A program made the position numbers and the translations under genes. Of a DNA stretch of 64,000 nt, positions 34,380 through 43,379 are shown in pieces. The stretch is from Sphingobacterium humi (GTDB lineage: Bacteria; Bacteroidota; Bacteroidia; Sphingobacteriales; Sphingobacteriaceae), in contig NZ_WSQA01000007.1 in assembly GCF_009768885.1 (NCBI RefSeq), positions 62,001 to 126,000 on the forward strand, in the 5' to 3' direction. Each line of letters opens with the position of its first letter. Positions within the stretch are counted from its first letter, which is position 1. The notes beneath the pieces are model-generated. The model saw only the letters and a program-made list of their open reading frames with translations. It was not told where the DNA came from and did no database searches.

Positions 34380-35897
34380 ATGAAAACCATAAACAACTAT
34401 TTATCGCTTAAAGATTTTAAGGATATAATTTTTGAAAATAAAAAAATCAAACTGAGCCCTGAGCTGGTTGAACGCGTGACGAACTGCTATGATTTTTTAA
34501 CCGGGTTTTCTAAAAATAAAGTGATTTATGGCGTGAATACCGGCTTTGGCCCGATGGCTCAATACCGTATTCAGGAGCAGGATCAGTTGCAATTGCAGTA
34601 TAACCTCATCCGTAGCCATGCCTCCGGAACCGGCCAGCCCCTAACCCAACAACAGGTGAAAGCTGCCATGCTGGCGCGGCTAAATAGCCTATCTCTCGGT
34701 AAATCGGGGATTCATATCTCTTTGATCGAATTGATGCAAGAATTGATCAATAAGGAGGTATATCCGCTCATTTTTGCCCATGGTGGTGTTGGAGCGAGTG
34801 GCGACTTGGTGCAATTGGCACACCTTGCCTTGGTGTTGATTGGAGAAGGTGAAGTGTATTATCAGGGCGAACGTAGACCGACAGCGGAGGTATTTGCAGC
34901 CTTAAACCTGCAGCCTATCGAGATGAAAATTAGAGAAGGCTTGGCCTTGATCAATGGCACCTCAGTAATGACGGGCATCGGCATTGTAAATAGCTATAAC
35001 GCGCTGAAATTACTGGATTGGTCTATTCAGGCATCCTGTTTTATAAATGAGCTGGTGCAGGCCTATGACGATCATTTTTCGGAAGAGCTCAATCAAGCTA
35101 AACTTCATGAAGGGCAGCGCGAGGTTGCCAAAGCCATGCGTAGCTACCTAGCCGAAAGCCCCCGCATTAAAAGAAGACAAGAACACCTTTACAACGGTTC
35201 AAATACCGAAGATATATTTAAAGATAAGGTTCAGGAGTATTACTCCCTACGCTGTGTTCCGCAGATTTTAGGTCCTATTTACGACACGATTAAAAGCGTG
35301 GAGGGGGTGTTGGAGCGCGAATTGAACTCAGCCAACGACAACCCTATCGTCGATGTGGAAACCGAACATGTGTACCATGGCGGAAACTTCCATGGCGATT
35401 ATATTGCCTTGGAAATGGACCGCTTGAAGCTGGCCATCGTTAAATTAAGTATGCTCGCCGAAAGACAACTCAATTACTTACTGAACTCGAAGATCAATGA
35501 AATCCTCCCTCCTTTTGTTAATCTCGGGAAGTTGGGTTTTAACTTCGGTATGCAAGGCGTGCAATTTACAGCGACTTCCACGACGGCAGAAAACCAAGCC
35601 TTAGCGACTTCCCTATACATCCATAGCATTCCGAACAATAATGATAACCAAGATATTGTGAGCATGGGTACCAATGCGGCAATTCTATGTTCCAAAGTAA
35701 TTGAAAATAGCTTTGAAGTACTCGCCGTTGAATGGATTACTATTATTCAGGCGGTGGAGGCTCTAGGTATTGCCGAGCAGCTTTGTCCGGCTTCTAAAAA
35801 CCTATACCAACAATTAAGAGCCATCGTGCCAGCCTTTAAAGAAGATGTGGTGATGTATCCTTATGTACAACAGGTCAAAGATTTTTTAATAAAATAA
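34380..35897 (+). CDS. tal: Tyrosine ammonia-lyase
   Basis: This enzyme deaminates L-tyrosine to 4-coumarate, the starter of the aryl polyene. It carries the MIO prosthetic-group tripeptide Ala139-Ser140-Gly141 in GGVGASGDLVQLAHLA, the catalytic Tyr50 in VIYGVNTGFGPMAQYR, and NSANDNPIVD and QFTATSTTAE further on. The sequence reads almost in register with the Flavobacterium johnsoniae tyrosine ammonia-lyase as I recall it, including the substrate-site pair Ser79-His80 (LIRSHASGTG), so tyrosine rather than histidine specificity is expected. The length of 505 residues is typical. It is the first gene of the long plus-strand cluster. Confidence 0.95.
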   Translation: MKTINNYLSLKDFKDIIFENKKIKLSPELVERVTNCYDFLTGFSKNKVIYGVNTGFGPMAQYRIQEQDQLQLQYNLIRSHASGTGQPLTQQQVKAAMLARLNSLSLGKSGIHISLIELMQELINKEVYPLIFAHGGVGASGDLVQLAHLALVLIGEGEVYYQGERRPTAEVFAALNLQPIEMKIREGLALINGTSVMTGIGIVNSYNALKLLDWSIQASCFINELVQAYDDHFSEELNQAKLHEGQREVAKAMRSYLAESPRIKRRQEHLYNGSNTEDIFKDKVQEYYSLRCVPQILGPIYDTIKSVEGVLERELNSANDNPIVDVETEHVYHGGNFHGDYIALEMDRLKLAIVKLSMLAERQLNYLLNSKINEILPPFVNLGKLGFNFGMQGVQFTATSTTAENQALATSLYIHSIPNNNDNQDIVSMGTNAAILCSKVIENSFEVLAVEWITIIQAVEALGIAEQLCPASKNLYQQLRAIVPAFKEDVVMYPYVQQVKDFLIK

Positions 35898-35999
35898 GGA
35901 CTGAAAAAACTTGTAGGTTTATCGGTCAAAACCGGTAAATTAGTGATACAAGCAAAATATGAGAAACGATAAGCCAATGCTGAACTTTTAGCAAATAGC

Positions 36000-36743
36000 A
36001 TGACAGAAACAAAAAAATACGCGATAGTAACGGGCGGATCAAGAGGGATAGGAAGTGCCATCTGTAAAAAGTTGGCCGTAGAAACAGACTATCAGCTTTT
36101 AATAAACTACCAATCAAATAAACAAGCCGCAGAAGATACCCTTCAGGAAGTCATTGCCTTAGGGGGATCAGGCGAAATCATTAAGTTCGACGTATCCAAT
36201 GCGGAAGAAACACAGCAAGCCTTAGCAGCCTGGGAAGAGCAACATCCGGAGGCCATGATTGAAGTTATTGTGAATAACGCTGGGATTACCCGTGATGGCC
36301 TATTTATGTGGATGCCTCTGCAAGATTGGAATCAGGTGATTCAAACCAGCGTAGGTGGCTTCTTCCATGTGACCAACTTCTTCATCAAGAAAATGTTGCA
36401 TAACCGATACGGCAGAATCATCAATATTGTTTCCGTTTCTGCGGTAAAAGGTACGCCGGGACAAACCAACTACTCCGCGGCCAAAGCAGCCCTCATTGGC
36501 GCTACTAAAGCCTTGGCTCAGGAAATAGGGAAACGCAACATCACCGTGAATGCCGTTGCACCCGGTTTTATTAAAACCGAAATGACGCAGGATCTCGATC
36601 AAAAGGAACTGAAGAAGCAAATCCCTTTGAATCGCTTCGGCGAAGCAGAAGAGGTGGCTGATTTAGTCGCGTTTTTAGCATCGAAAAAATCAAGCTATAT
36701 TACAGGAGAAGTTATTAATATCAATGGTGGGATTTATTCATAA
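36000..36743 (+). CDS. 3-oxoacyl-ACP reductase, SDR family (FabG-like)
   Basis: This NADPH-dependent ketoreductase reduces the beta-keto group in each polyene elongation round. The cofactor motif TGGSRGIG is at 11-18, NNAG follows near residue 90, and the catalytic Ser-Tyr-Lys set is in VSVSAVKGTPGQTNYSAAKA. The C-terminal GEVININGG is typical for FabG. It begins 102 bases after the ammonia-lyase. That gap holds a 9-bp hairpin (about 35918-35939, loop CAAA) without a T-run, which may tune mRNA processing. It corresponds in role to ApeQ of the E. coli-type aryl polyene pathway. Confidence 0.95.
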   Translation: MTETKKYAIVTGGSRGIGSAICKKLAVETDYQLLINYQSNKQAAEDTLQEVIALGGSGEIIKFDVSNAEETQQALAAWEEQHPEAMIEVIVNNAGITRDGLFMWMPLQDWNQVIQTSVGGFFHVTNFFIKKMLHNRYGRIINIVSVSAVKGTPGQTNYSAAKAALIGATKALAQEIGKRNITVNAVAPGFIKTEMTQDLDQKELKKQIPLNRFGEAEEVADLVAFLASKKSSYITGEVININGGIYS

Positions 36744-36746
36744 AGG

Positions 36747-37973
36747 ATGAATAACAGAGTAGTGATTACAGGAATGGGGATTTACAGCTGCATCGGGAGC
36801 AGTCTGGATGAGGTGCGGAAATCCTTATTTGAAGGGAAGTCGGGCATTATTTTCGACGCTGAACGTAAAGCTTATGGCTTTCGATCGGCATTAACAGGTA
36901 CCGTTCCTCCGCCGGAGTTGAAGGCTTTACTGCATCGCCGACAACGCGTCACCATGGGCGAAGAAACCGAATATGCTTACTTGGCTACGATGGAAGCCCT
37001 AAAAGAAGCAAATATCTCCTTAGAGGCTTTCAACGAGCGTGAGATCGGGATTATCTATGGTAATGACAGCGTATCGAAAGCCATCATTGATGCTACCGAT
37101 ATTGTCCGGGAGAAGAAGGACACCACCTTGATCGGATCAGGAGCTATCTTCAAGTCGATGAACTCCACAGTCACGATGAACCTATCTACCATCCTGAATA
37201 TCCGGGGTATCAACATGACGATAAGTGCTGCATGTGCCAGCGGATCTCATGCAATTGGACTTGGCTACATGATGATCCAGAATGGTTTTCAAGACTTGGT
37301 TATCTGCGGTGGAGCACAAGAGATTAATCAATATGCTATGGCAAGCTTCGATGGCTTAGGCGTATTCTCTGCTAATGAAGCTGACCCGACGAAAGCCTCC
37401 CGCCCTTTCGATGCTAACCGCGACGGCTTAGTCCCAAGCGGAGGTGCCGCGACAGTGATTCTGGAAAGTCTGGAGAGTGCCTTAGCGCGCAATGCTCCCA
37501 TTATTGCTGAAATTGTAGGCTATGGATTTTCATCCAATGGCGGTCATATCTCAACGCCGAATGTAGAAGGGCCGGCAACAGCCATGCGAAAGGCATTAGC
37601 ACAAGCGAACCTACCGGCTTCTGCCATTCAATATATCAATGCACACGCCACTTCTACCCCCGTTGGAGACGCCAATGAGGCGCAGGCCATCGATGAGGTG
37701 TTTGGCGAAACACGCCCCTTTGTGAGCTCAACCAAGTCGATGACCGGCCATGAGTGCTGGATGGCAGGTGCCAGCGAAATCGTATATTCTACCTTAATGA
37801 TGAACAATGGATTTATTGCGCCAAACCTTAATTTCGATACCCCTGACGAACATTCAGCAAAACTGAATATTGTCACCGAAACGAAAAACCAAGATTTTGA
37901 TGTATATTTGTCCAATTCTTTTGGATTTGGTGGAACAAACTCTGCTATGATCGTCAAGAAGTTCAAATTGTAG
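36747..37973 (+). CDS. Beta-ketoacyl-ACP synthase (KAS I/II type), catalytically complete
   Basis: This decarboxylating condensing enzyme has the full triad: Cys163 in ISAACASGSHAIG, His300 in INAHATSTPVGD and His335 in SMTGHECWMAGASE. The GFGGTNSAM motif sits at the C-terminus. Length is 408 residues, normal for KAS I/II. It starts 3 bases after the ketoreductase and is followed by an ACP 5 bases later, so it is translated in close coupling with both. In the pathway it should perform chain elongation on ACP. Confidence 0.95.
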   Translation: MNNRVVITGMGIYSCIGSSLDEVRKSLFEGKSGIIFDAERKAYGFRSALTGTVPPPELKALLHRRQRVTMGEETEYAYLATMEALKEANISLEAFNEREIGIIYGNDSVSKAIIDATDIVREKKDTTLIGSGAIFKSMNSTVTMNLSTILNIRGINMTISAACASGSHAIGLGYMMIQNGFQDLVICGGAQEINQYAMASFDGLGVFSANEADPTKASRPFDANRDGLVPSGGAATVILESLESALARNAPIIAEIVGYGFSSNGGHISTPNVEGPATAMRKALAQANLPASAIQYINAHATSTPVGDANEAQAIDEVFGETRPFVSSTKSMTGHECWMAGASEIVYSTLMMNNGFIAPNLNFDTPDEHSAKLNIVTETKNQDFDVYLSNSFGFGGTNSAMIVKKFKL

Positions 37974-37978
37974 AGGAA

Positions 37979-38239
37979 ATGAATATTGAAATTGTAGACA
38001 TCGTCAATAAAATTAACGTGATCCTGGTCGAAGAGTTTGAGGTGGATGAAGATGTCATTGAAGCTGGAAAAAACCTTAAAGACACCCTTGATCTGGATAG
38101 CTTAGACTATGTAGACTTAGTGGTGATCATCGAGTCGAACTTCGGAGTGAAGCTCGTAGAAAGTGATTTTGCAAATGTTATTACCTTTCAAGACTTCTAT
38201 AACCTTATTGAACGTAAAATCCTGGCCAAACAACAGTAG
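37979..38239 (+). CDS. Acyl carrier protein
   Basis: This is an 86-residue acidic four-helix carrier with the phosphopantetheine attachment serine at residue 41 in LDLDSLDYVDLVV. The DSL motif and surroundings are intact. It lies between the first ketosynthase and the acyltransferase. One of two ACPs in the cluster, it probably carries either the aryl starter or the growing chain. Confidence 0.95.
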   Translation: MNIEIVDIVNKINVILVEEFEVDEDVIEAGKNLKDTLDLDSLDYVDLVVIIESNFGVKLVESDFANVITFQDFYNLIERKILAKQQ

Positions 38240-38241
38240 CC

Positions 38242-39126
38242 ATGAGCCAATGGGATGGGCAATCGAAAGGAACCCTCTTAGGTTACCAAATATTCGTCGG
38301 AATTATTAAAAAACTTGGGGTAAGAGCCGCATATGGCCTTTTGGTCTTTGTTGCCTTTTACTATGTCATCGCCTATCCGCGCATGGGTAAGGCCATGTTC
38401 TATTACTTCCGCCATCGGCAACAATTCCCTTATTTCAAAGCATTAATCGCCCTTTACCGCAGCTATTTCGTATTCGGACAGGTATTGATAGACAAGTTTG
38501 CCATCTTCGGCGGCTTGCGCAATCGCTTTACCTTTGATTTCGATGGCATCGATATCCTAAAGCAGCTGCTAGCCGAGAAAAAAGGAGGAATCCTGATCTC
38601 TGGGCATATCGGCAACTTTGAAATAGCAGAGAAATTCTTCGCTGATATTGATTTCAATCAGCAAATCCATATCGTGGCGGCCGATCAGGAAAGAAATGTC
38701 ATTAAATCCTATTTCGCCAGCATATCCAAAGAGCCTTCCACAACTAACTTCATTTACATCAAAGAAGATATGTCGCATATCTTTGAAATCAACGCAGCCT
38801 TGGCTCGCAATGAACTTGTTTGCTTAACGGGAGATCGCTATTTTGACCAAGCAAAAACCCTATCTGCAGCGTTATTAGGTGAAGAGGCCTTGTTTCCTGC
38901 CGGCACCTTTATGTTGGCTTCCCGGCTGCAAGCGCCCATCGCCTTTGTCTACGTCATGAAAGAGCCAAACCTGCACTATCACCTGTATACACGCCGGGCA
39001 CCCCAGATAAAACACCGAGATGCTGCTGCCCTACTGAATGCTTATACACAAAGTATGGATCAGATGCTGAAGAAGTACCCCTACCAATGGTTTAACTTCT
39101 TCGCCTTTTGGAAGATCAAAAATTAG
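38242..39126 (+). CDS. LpxL/HtrB-like acyltransferase
   Basis: This lysophospholipid/lipid A-type acyltransferase (294 residues) has an N-terminal hydrophobic segment (AAYGLLVFVAFYYVIAY). The catalytic HX4E motif is His122-Glu127 in ISGHIGNFEIAE. Further on, ELVCLTGDRYFD fits the second conserved block of the family. In flexirubin and aryl-polyene clusters such enzymes are thought to attach the polyene acid to a lipid or resorcinol hydroxyl at the inner membrane. It starts 2 bases after the ACP stop. Confidence 0.92.
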   Translation: MSQWDGQSKGTLLGYQIFVGIIKKLGVRAAYGLLVFVAFYYVIAYPRMGKAMFYYFRHRQQFPYFKALIALYRSYFVFGQVLIDKFAIFGGLRNRFTFDFDGIDILKQLLAEKKGGILISGHIGNFEIAEKFFADIDFNQQIHIVAADQERNVIKSYFASISKEPSTTNFIYIKEDMSHIFEINAALARNELVCLTGDRYFDQAKTLSAALLGEEALFPAGTFMLASRLQAPIAFVYVMKEPNLHYHLYTRRAPQIKHRDAAALLNAYTQSMDQMLKKYPYQWFNFFAFWKIKN

Positions 39127-39241
39127 CGAATTTCAATATCCATTCAAACCTTTTCCCACTATTTGCGTCCAATAGCCTAGTATATCCAGTATCCTGAAAG
39201 GCCTAAATGGCATTGGAAACCTGATATATTAATCAATTTGT

Positions 39242-39249
39242 TATTTTTG
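39242..39249 (+). promoter_or_regulatory. Candidate internal promoter -7 box
   Basis: TATTTTTG fits the TAnnTTTG box and stands 24 bases before the dehydratase start, after a 146-base gap in an otherwise tightly packed cluster. The nearest TTG (39213-39215) is 26 bases away, longer than ideal. A second transcription start for the later half of the cluster is therefore plausible. Confidence 0.45.
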
Positions 39250-39272
39250 CAGTTTTAAGCAGCAGCATAATT

Positions 39273-39713
39273 ATGAAGCACGGCATTCCATTACCTATCA
39301 TCGATCAGGATATCATTCAACAGTGTATTCCACAACGGCCCCCTATGCTGATGTTGGATAGCCTGTTAGCCTATGCGTCCAGTTCGATTACCGTGGGATT
39401 GACCGTTACTAGCGATAATATTTTCACCCAAAACAGCGCCTTACAGGAGGCCGGTGTTCTGGAACATATGGCCCAAGCAGTGGCGCTACATACCGGCTAT
39501 GGCTATTTCCTACGTCAGGAAGAAGCCCCAATAGGCTATATCGGAAGTATCTCCAACCTGGGAATCTTCGACTTACCGCAGGTGGGACAGCAGATTATCA
39601 GTACCGCAGATATCATCCAGGAGTTTGCGGGGGTAACCTTGGTGGCCATCCGTAGCGAGGTCGATGGCAAGCTGATTGCCGAAGGACAAATGAAAACCGT
39701 TATCGCAAAATAA
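39273..39713 (+). CDS. 3-hydroxyacyl-ACP dehydratase-like hotdog protein
   Basis: A single hotdog domain of 146 residues begins with IPQRPPMLMLDSLL, the pattern of the FabA/FabZ-like dehydratases found in aryl polyene clusters (ApeP type). The helix region LQEAGVLEHMAQAVALHTGY carries the conserved Glu/His positions, followed by GYIGSISNLGIFDLP. It should remove water after ketoreduction. The classical FabZ HFPGxPVxPG motif is absent here but present in the second dehydratase of the cluster. Confidence 0.85.
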   Translation: MKHGIPLPIIDQDIIQQCIPQRPPMLMLDSLLAYASSSITVGLTVTSDNIFTQNSALQEAGVLEHMAQAVALHTGYGYFLRQEEAPIGYIGSISNLGIFDLPQVGQQIISTADIIQEFAGVTLVAIRSEVDGKLIAEGQMKTVIAK

Positions 39714-39762
39714 GTAGGAATAATTACCTTTGCTTAAACATGCTAAGGCCCAACACATCCCG

Positions 39763-40209
39763 ATGAGTAAAAGAAAAGAGCGATTTAGAACCGATAAAAT
39801 CTTACAACATACCGAACATTTCAAGGTGAAGTTTAATGAAACCGATGCCCTAGGCATTGTGTGGCACGGCAATTACATCGCTTATTTCGAAGATGGTCGG
39901 GAAGCATTCGGCAGGCATTACGGCATTTCCTATAAGGATATCCAGAAACATGGCTGTGCAACACCCATCGTGAAAGTACAGAGCGAGCATAAAAAACCAC
40001 TTCGCTATGCAGACGATGCTTATATCGTTAGCACCTATATCGACAGTGCTGCCGCCAAGATGATCTTCAACTTTGAAATCTACAATGCTCAGCACGAGTT
40101 GGTGTGCAGCGGAGAAACCGTACAAGTATTTACCGACTTCGACGGTAATCTGATCTTAACCATGCCTCCTTTCCTGGAAGCTTGGAAGAAAAAAGTAGGA
40201 TTATTATGA
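39763..40209 (+). CDS. Acyl-ACP/CoA thioesterase, 4HBT family
   Basis: The hotdog thioesterase signature FNETDALGIVWHGNYIAYFEDGRE has the catalytic Asp of the 4-hydroxybenzoyl-CoA thioesterase family. I start it at the ATG at 39763 (MSKRKERF); a TTG 33 bases upstream keeps the frame but adds a poor N-terminus. It can release the polyene or proofread stalled chains. Its stop overlaps the start of the next ketosynthase by 4 bases (ATGA), which points to translational coupling. Confidence 0.9.
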   Translation: MSKRKERFRTDKILQHTEHFKVKFNETDALGIVWHGNYIAYFEDGREAFGRHYGISYKDIQKHGCATPIVKVQSEHKKPLRYADDAYIVSTYIDSAAAKMIFNFEIYNAQHELVCSGETVQVFTDFDGNLILTMPPFLEAWKKKVGLL

Positions 40210-41321
40210 GGTCAGCCTACATACAAGAATCTGTAATCATCAGTCCTTTAGGATTTGATACAGCGCAGAACTTCAAGCAGCTACAAGCAGGAAACAGCGC
40301 ATTGCGCAAAACAACCTTATCTGCAAGCCTAGGAGAAACAGTAGTTGCTCAGCTTGATGAGGAGGCACTGAATAACCATTTCCAAGCATTAGGCGTTGAA
40401 AGCTTCGGATCACGTATGGAGAAGATGAGCCTGGCAGCCTTAATGCCAATCATCCAACAGCGCCCGATTACAGCGAACTCCCTATTGATTTTATCGACCA
40501 CAAAGGGAAATATCCAAGCCCTTGCCGATCAGGATATCCAAGGCAGTTTTATCCCGGCTATGGCCAAGCGGATTGCCGATTACTTTGCTTTCCAGCAGGA
40601 ACCCCTAGTGATCAGCAATGCCTGTGTTTCCGGATTAATGGCACTTTCTGTGGCCAAGCGCTTTATCCAAATGGAACAGGTGTCCGATGTCTATATAATA
40701 GCTGTAGATGAATTAACCCCCTTTGTACTTTCGGGCTTTCAATCCTTTCAGGCTTTAAGTCCTGAAAATTGCCGTCCCTATGATCAGGATCGCCAAGGCG
40801 TAAACCTCGGAGAAGCAGCCGTTGCCTGTTATGTATCATCGGTAAAGGAGGCCGATAGCATCCGTATTGCCGGTGATGCGAACATCAACGACGCCAATCA
40901 TATATCGGGACCATCCCGTACGGGCGAAGGGCTCTATTTAAGCATTCAAAAGGCCCTGCAGGAAGCTAATCTAAAGGCTGAGGACATTGATTATGTGCTA
41001 GCCCACGGAACAGCCACCCGCTATAACGACGATATGGAAGCTATTGCTTTCCATCGCGCAGGGTTAGCAAACTGCCCGACAACAAGCTTAAAAGGCTATT
41101 ACGGACATACCTTAGGTGCCGCAGGATTGCTGGAAGCGGTCATCACGGCGGAATGCCTTCGCCGGCAGTTTGTGCTGGCCAGTCTAGGCTATGCCCATCC
41201 CGGAACAACAGAACCTATGCATATACAGCAAGAAACCCTTGCGAAGGAAATCAAGACCGCCTTAAAAACAGCCTCAGGATTTGCTGGCACCAATACAGCT
41301 TTAATACTCACGACAGATTAA
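40206..41321 (+). CDS. Beta-ketoacyl-ACP synthase, catalytically complete
   Basis: The start at 40206 (MRSAYIQESV) overlaps the thioesterase stop. The triad is present: Cys140 in VISNACVSGLMALS, His267 in VLAHGTATRYND and His301 in GYYGHTLGAAGLLEA. At 371 residues it is shorter than usual KAS II enzymes, and its N-terminus lacks the common GMG motif (it reads ISPLGF). This is the pattern of the specialised aryl-polyene ketosynthases. A role in elongation or in pairing with one of the triad-less homologues is likely. Confidence 0.92.
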   Translation: MRSAYIQESVIISPLGFDTAQNFKQLQAGNSALRKTTLSASLGETVVAQLDEEALNNHFQALGVESFGSRMEKMSLAALMPIIQQRPITANSLLILSTTKGNIQALADQDIQGSFIPAMAKRIADYFAFQQEPLVISNACVSGLMALSVAKRFIQMEQVSDVYIIAVDELTPFVLSGFQSFQALSPENCRPYDQDRQGVNLGEAAVACYVSSVKEADSIRIAGDANINDANHISGPSRTGEGLYLSIQKALQEANLKAEDIDYVLAHGTATRYNDDMEAIAFHRAGLANCPTTSLKGYYGHTLGAAGLLEAVITAECLRRQFVLASLGYAHPGTTEPMHIQQETLAKEIKTALKTASGFAGTNTALILTTD

Positions 41322-41327
41322 GGACCT

Positions 41328-41906
41328 ATGTATTACATCAGCCAATATATTCAGCTTCAAGCCGGTACGGTCCTATTTAACGGGAATCCCTTTTTCCAGA
41401 GTGAGCATTCCGAATTTAAAGGATTCGCCAAGGAGCTCTATCAAAAGCTGGAGCTGCAATATCCGAAGTTTTACAAAATGGATAATTTATGTAAATTAGC
41501 CTTTTTAGCATCGGAAATCATCCTACAGGGGAATCAGGAAAGCGATGTTGCCTTGTTGTTTAGCAATCAGGAAGCGAGCTTAGGCAGCGATTTACAACAT
41601 CAAGCTCATATTCAAGATCCGGAACAATACTATCCCAGCCCGGCGGTATTTGTTTACACCCTGCCTAATATTAGTATAGGCGAGGTCAGTATCCGCCATC
41701 AGTTTAAATCGGAAAGCATGTTCCTGCTGGCAGATGCGTATCCTAGCACCTATTTACTGCCCTATACGCAGTATTTATTGGCAAGCGGGAAAGCTAAAAA
41801 GGTACTGTGTGGCTGGTTCCGAATGCAAGATGATAACTATGAAGCATGTTGCTATCTGGTCGAAAAAGAAGGCCCTATAGCTCATGAAACCCAAACAATT
41901 GAATAG
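41328..41906 (+). CDS. Short ketosynthase-like protein
   Basis: This 192-residue protein aligns by eye with the N-terminal half of ketosynthases: FKGFAKELYQKL, LASEIILQG, VALLFSNQEASLGSD and the core VFVYTLPNISIGEVSIRHQFKSE. It ends where a full enzyme would continue into its second half, and there is no His-bearing segment. It is not obviously a broken gene, since its ends are clean and it sits 6 bases after one gene and 20 before another. Similar short KS-like proteins occur in flexirubin clusters. A structural role with another ketosynthase is inferred. Confidence 0.75.
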   Translation: MYYISQYIQLQAGTVLFNGNPFFQSEHSEFKGFAKELYQKLELQYPKFYKMDNLCKLAFLASEIILQGNQESDVALLFSNQEASLGSDLQHQAHIQDPEQYYPSPAVFVYTLPNISIGEVSIRHQFKSESMFLLADAYPSTYLLPYTQYLLASGKAKKVLCGWFRMQDDNYEACCYLVEKEGPIAHETQTIE

Positions 41907-41926
41907 ATAATTAATAGAAGATAAAG

Positions 41927-42184
41927 ATGGCGGAACTAAAGGAACTGTTAAAAGAACAAATTATTGACGTTTTAAACCTCGAAGATATTACGGTAGCCGA
42001 TATTCAAGATAACGACCCTTTGTTTGGCGAGGGATTAGGCTTAGACTCTATTGATGCTTTGGAACTTATTGTATTGTTAGATAAGGAATACGGCATTAAA
42101 CTCGCAGACCCCAAACAAGGCAAGGAAATCTTCAGTTCCATTCAAACCTTAGCTCAATTTGTTGAGCAAAATCGTACGAAGTAA
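41927..42184 (+). CDS. Acyl carrier protein
   Basis: The second ACP of the cluster has 85 residues with attachment Ser41 in GLGLDSIDALELIVL. The DSID variant and the EYGIKLADP tail differ from the first ACP, so the two are probably not interchangeable. It is placed directly before the third ketosynthase and may be its dedicated carrier. Confidence 0.95.
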   Translation: MAELKELLKEQIIDVLNLEDITVADIQDNDPLFGEGLGLDSIDALELIVLLDKEYGIKLADPKQGKEIFSSIQTLAQFVEQNRTK

Positions 42185-42185
42185 G

Positions 42186-43379
42186 ATGCCTCGCGGAGTT
42201 GCCATAACGGGAATGGGCATTGTTTCCTCCATCGGCTTGTCTATGGAGGAGAATTTTCAATCCCTTATCGAAAGGAAAACCGGCATCTCCCGATTAACCA
42301 ATTTCAGCAGCAAACATGCGGATCATATTAAAGTCGGTGAAATTAAACATACCGACCAGGAGCTTGCCCAATTACTAGGCTTAGGCTCTGCGCATAGCTT
42401 TACCCGCACTAGCCTACTTGGCGCATTAGCTGCCAAGCAAGCCCTAAACGATGCTGGAATTACCGACATCAACGCCGAACGAACAGGATTGCTATCCGCG
42501 ACCTCGGTAGCCGGGATGGATTATACCGAAAAGTATTTTCAGCATTTTGCAACAGATCCTGAACTGCGCAAGTATATCAACAGCCATCCTGCCGGCGATA
42601 GCAGCAATAAAATAGCCAGCTATTTAGGCCTTAAAGGCTTGGTGAGCACAATTTCTACGGCCTGTTCATCAGCTGCCAATGCCATCATGCTCGGTGCAAG
42701 GTTAATCGAACAGGGCAAGCTAGACCGTGTCCTTGTTGGAGGAAGCGATGCCCTAAGCAAGTTTACCATCAACGGTTTTCATAGCCTGATGATCCTCTCG
42801 GATAGCGATTGTCAGCCTTTCGATCAACATCGCAAAGGACTTAACCTCGGCGAGGCAGCCGCTTACCTGTTGTTAGAATCCGATGCCCTACTCGCGAAAC
42901 ATCCTAAGAAAGTACATGCTTACCTTAGTGGCTATGGCAATGCCAATGACGCCTACCATCAAACGGCATCCTCCGAAACGGGCGAAGGCGCTTTCCTGGC
43001 TATGCAAAAAGCCCTTGAAAAAGCCGATTTAGCCCCTATTGCCATTGATTACATCAATGCGCATGGCACAGCAACAGGCAATAACGACCTTTCCGAAGGC
43101 CATGCCCTGTTGCGCTGTTTCCAACAAGTACCAGCCTTCAGCTCCACGAAGTCCTATACCGGGCATACCCTGGCCGCTGCAGGGGCCATTGAAGCCGTCT
43201 ACAGCATATTGGCCCTCCAGTCGAGCTGCCTATTTCCGACCCTCAACTTTCAACATAAAATGGAAGAATTCGACCTGCAACCGCAAACTGAATTACAATC
43301 CAAAACCATTAATCACGTGCTTTCCAACTCCTTTGGCTTTGGTGGCAATTGCTCATCCCTTTTATTCTCGAAAGCCTGA
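42186..43379 (+). CDS. Beta-ketoacyl-ACP synthase (KAS II type), catalytically complete
   Basis: I start at the ATG at 42186 (MPRGVAITGMG), one base after the ACP stop. The triad is Cys160 in ISTACSSAANAI, His293 in INAHGTATGNND and His327 in SYTGHTLAAAGAIEA, and GFGGNCSSL closes the C-terminus. It runs directly into the next gene with a TGATG stop/start overlap. That arrangement matches KS-alpha/KS-beta pairs of type II polyketide systems, and the next gene is indeed triad-less. Confidence 0.95.
   Translation: MPRGVAITGMGIVSSIGLSMEENFQSLIERKTGISRLTNFSSKHADHIKVGEIKHTDQELAQLLGLGSAHSFTRTSLLGALAAKQALNDAGITDINAERTGLLSATSVAGMDYTEKYFQHFATDPELRKYINSHPAGDSSNKIASYLGLKGLVSTISTACSSAANAIMLGARLIEQGKLDRVLVGGSDALSKFTINGFHSLMILSDSDCQPFDQHRKGLNLGEAAAYLLLESDALLAKHPKKVHAYLSGYGNANDAYHQTASSETGEGAFLAMQKALEKADLAPIAIDYINAHGTATGNNDLSEGHALLRCFQQVPAFSSTKSYTGHTLAAAGAIEAVYSILALQSSCLFPTLNFQHKMEEFDLQPQTELQSKTINHVLSNSFGFGGNCSSLLFSKA

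Noticed and set aside
34380-35897. Histidine ammonia-lyase (hutH)
   Set aside because: The Ser-His pair is shared with HAL, but the rest of the sequence follows the Flavobacterium tyrosine ammonia-lyase, and the neighbours are polyene genes, not hutU/hutI.
35898-35999. Terminator between the ammonia-lyase and ketoreductase genes
   Set aside because: The 9-bp hairpin there has no T-run, and the genes downstream belong to the same pathway.
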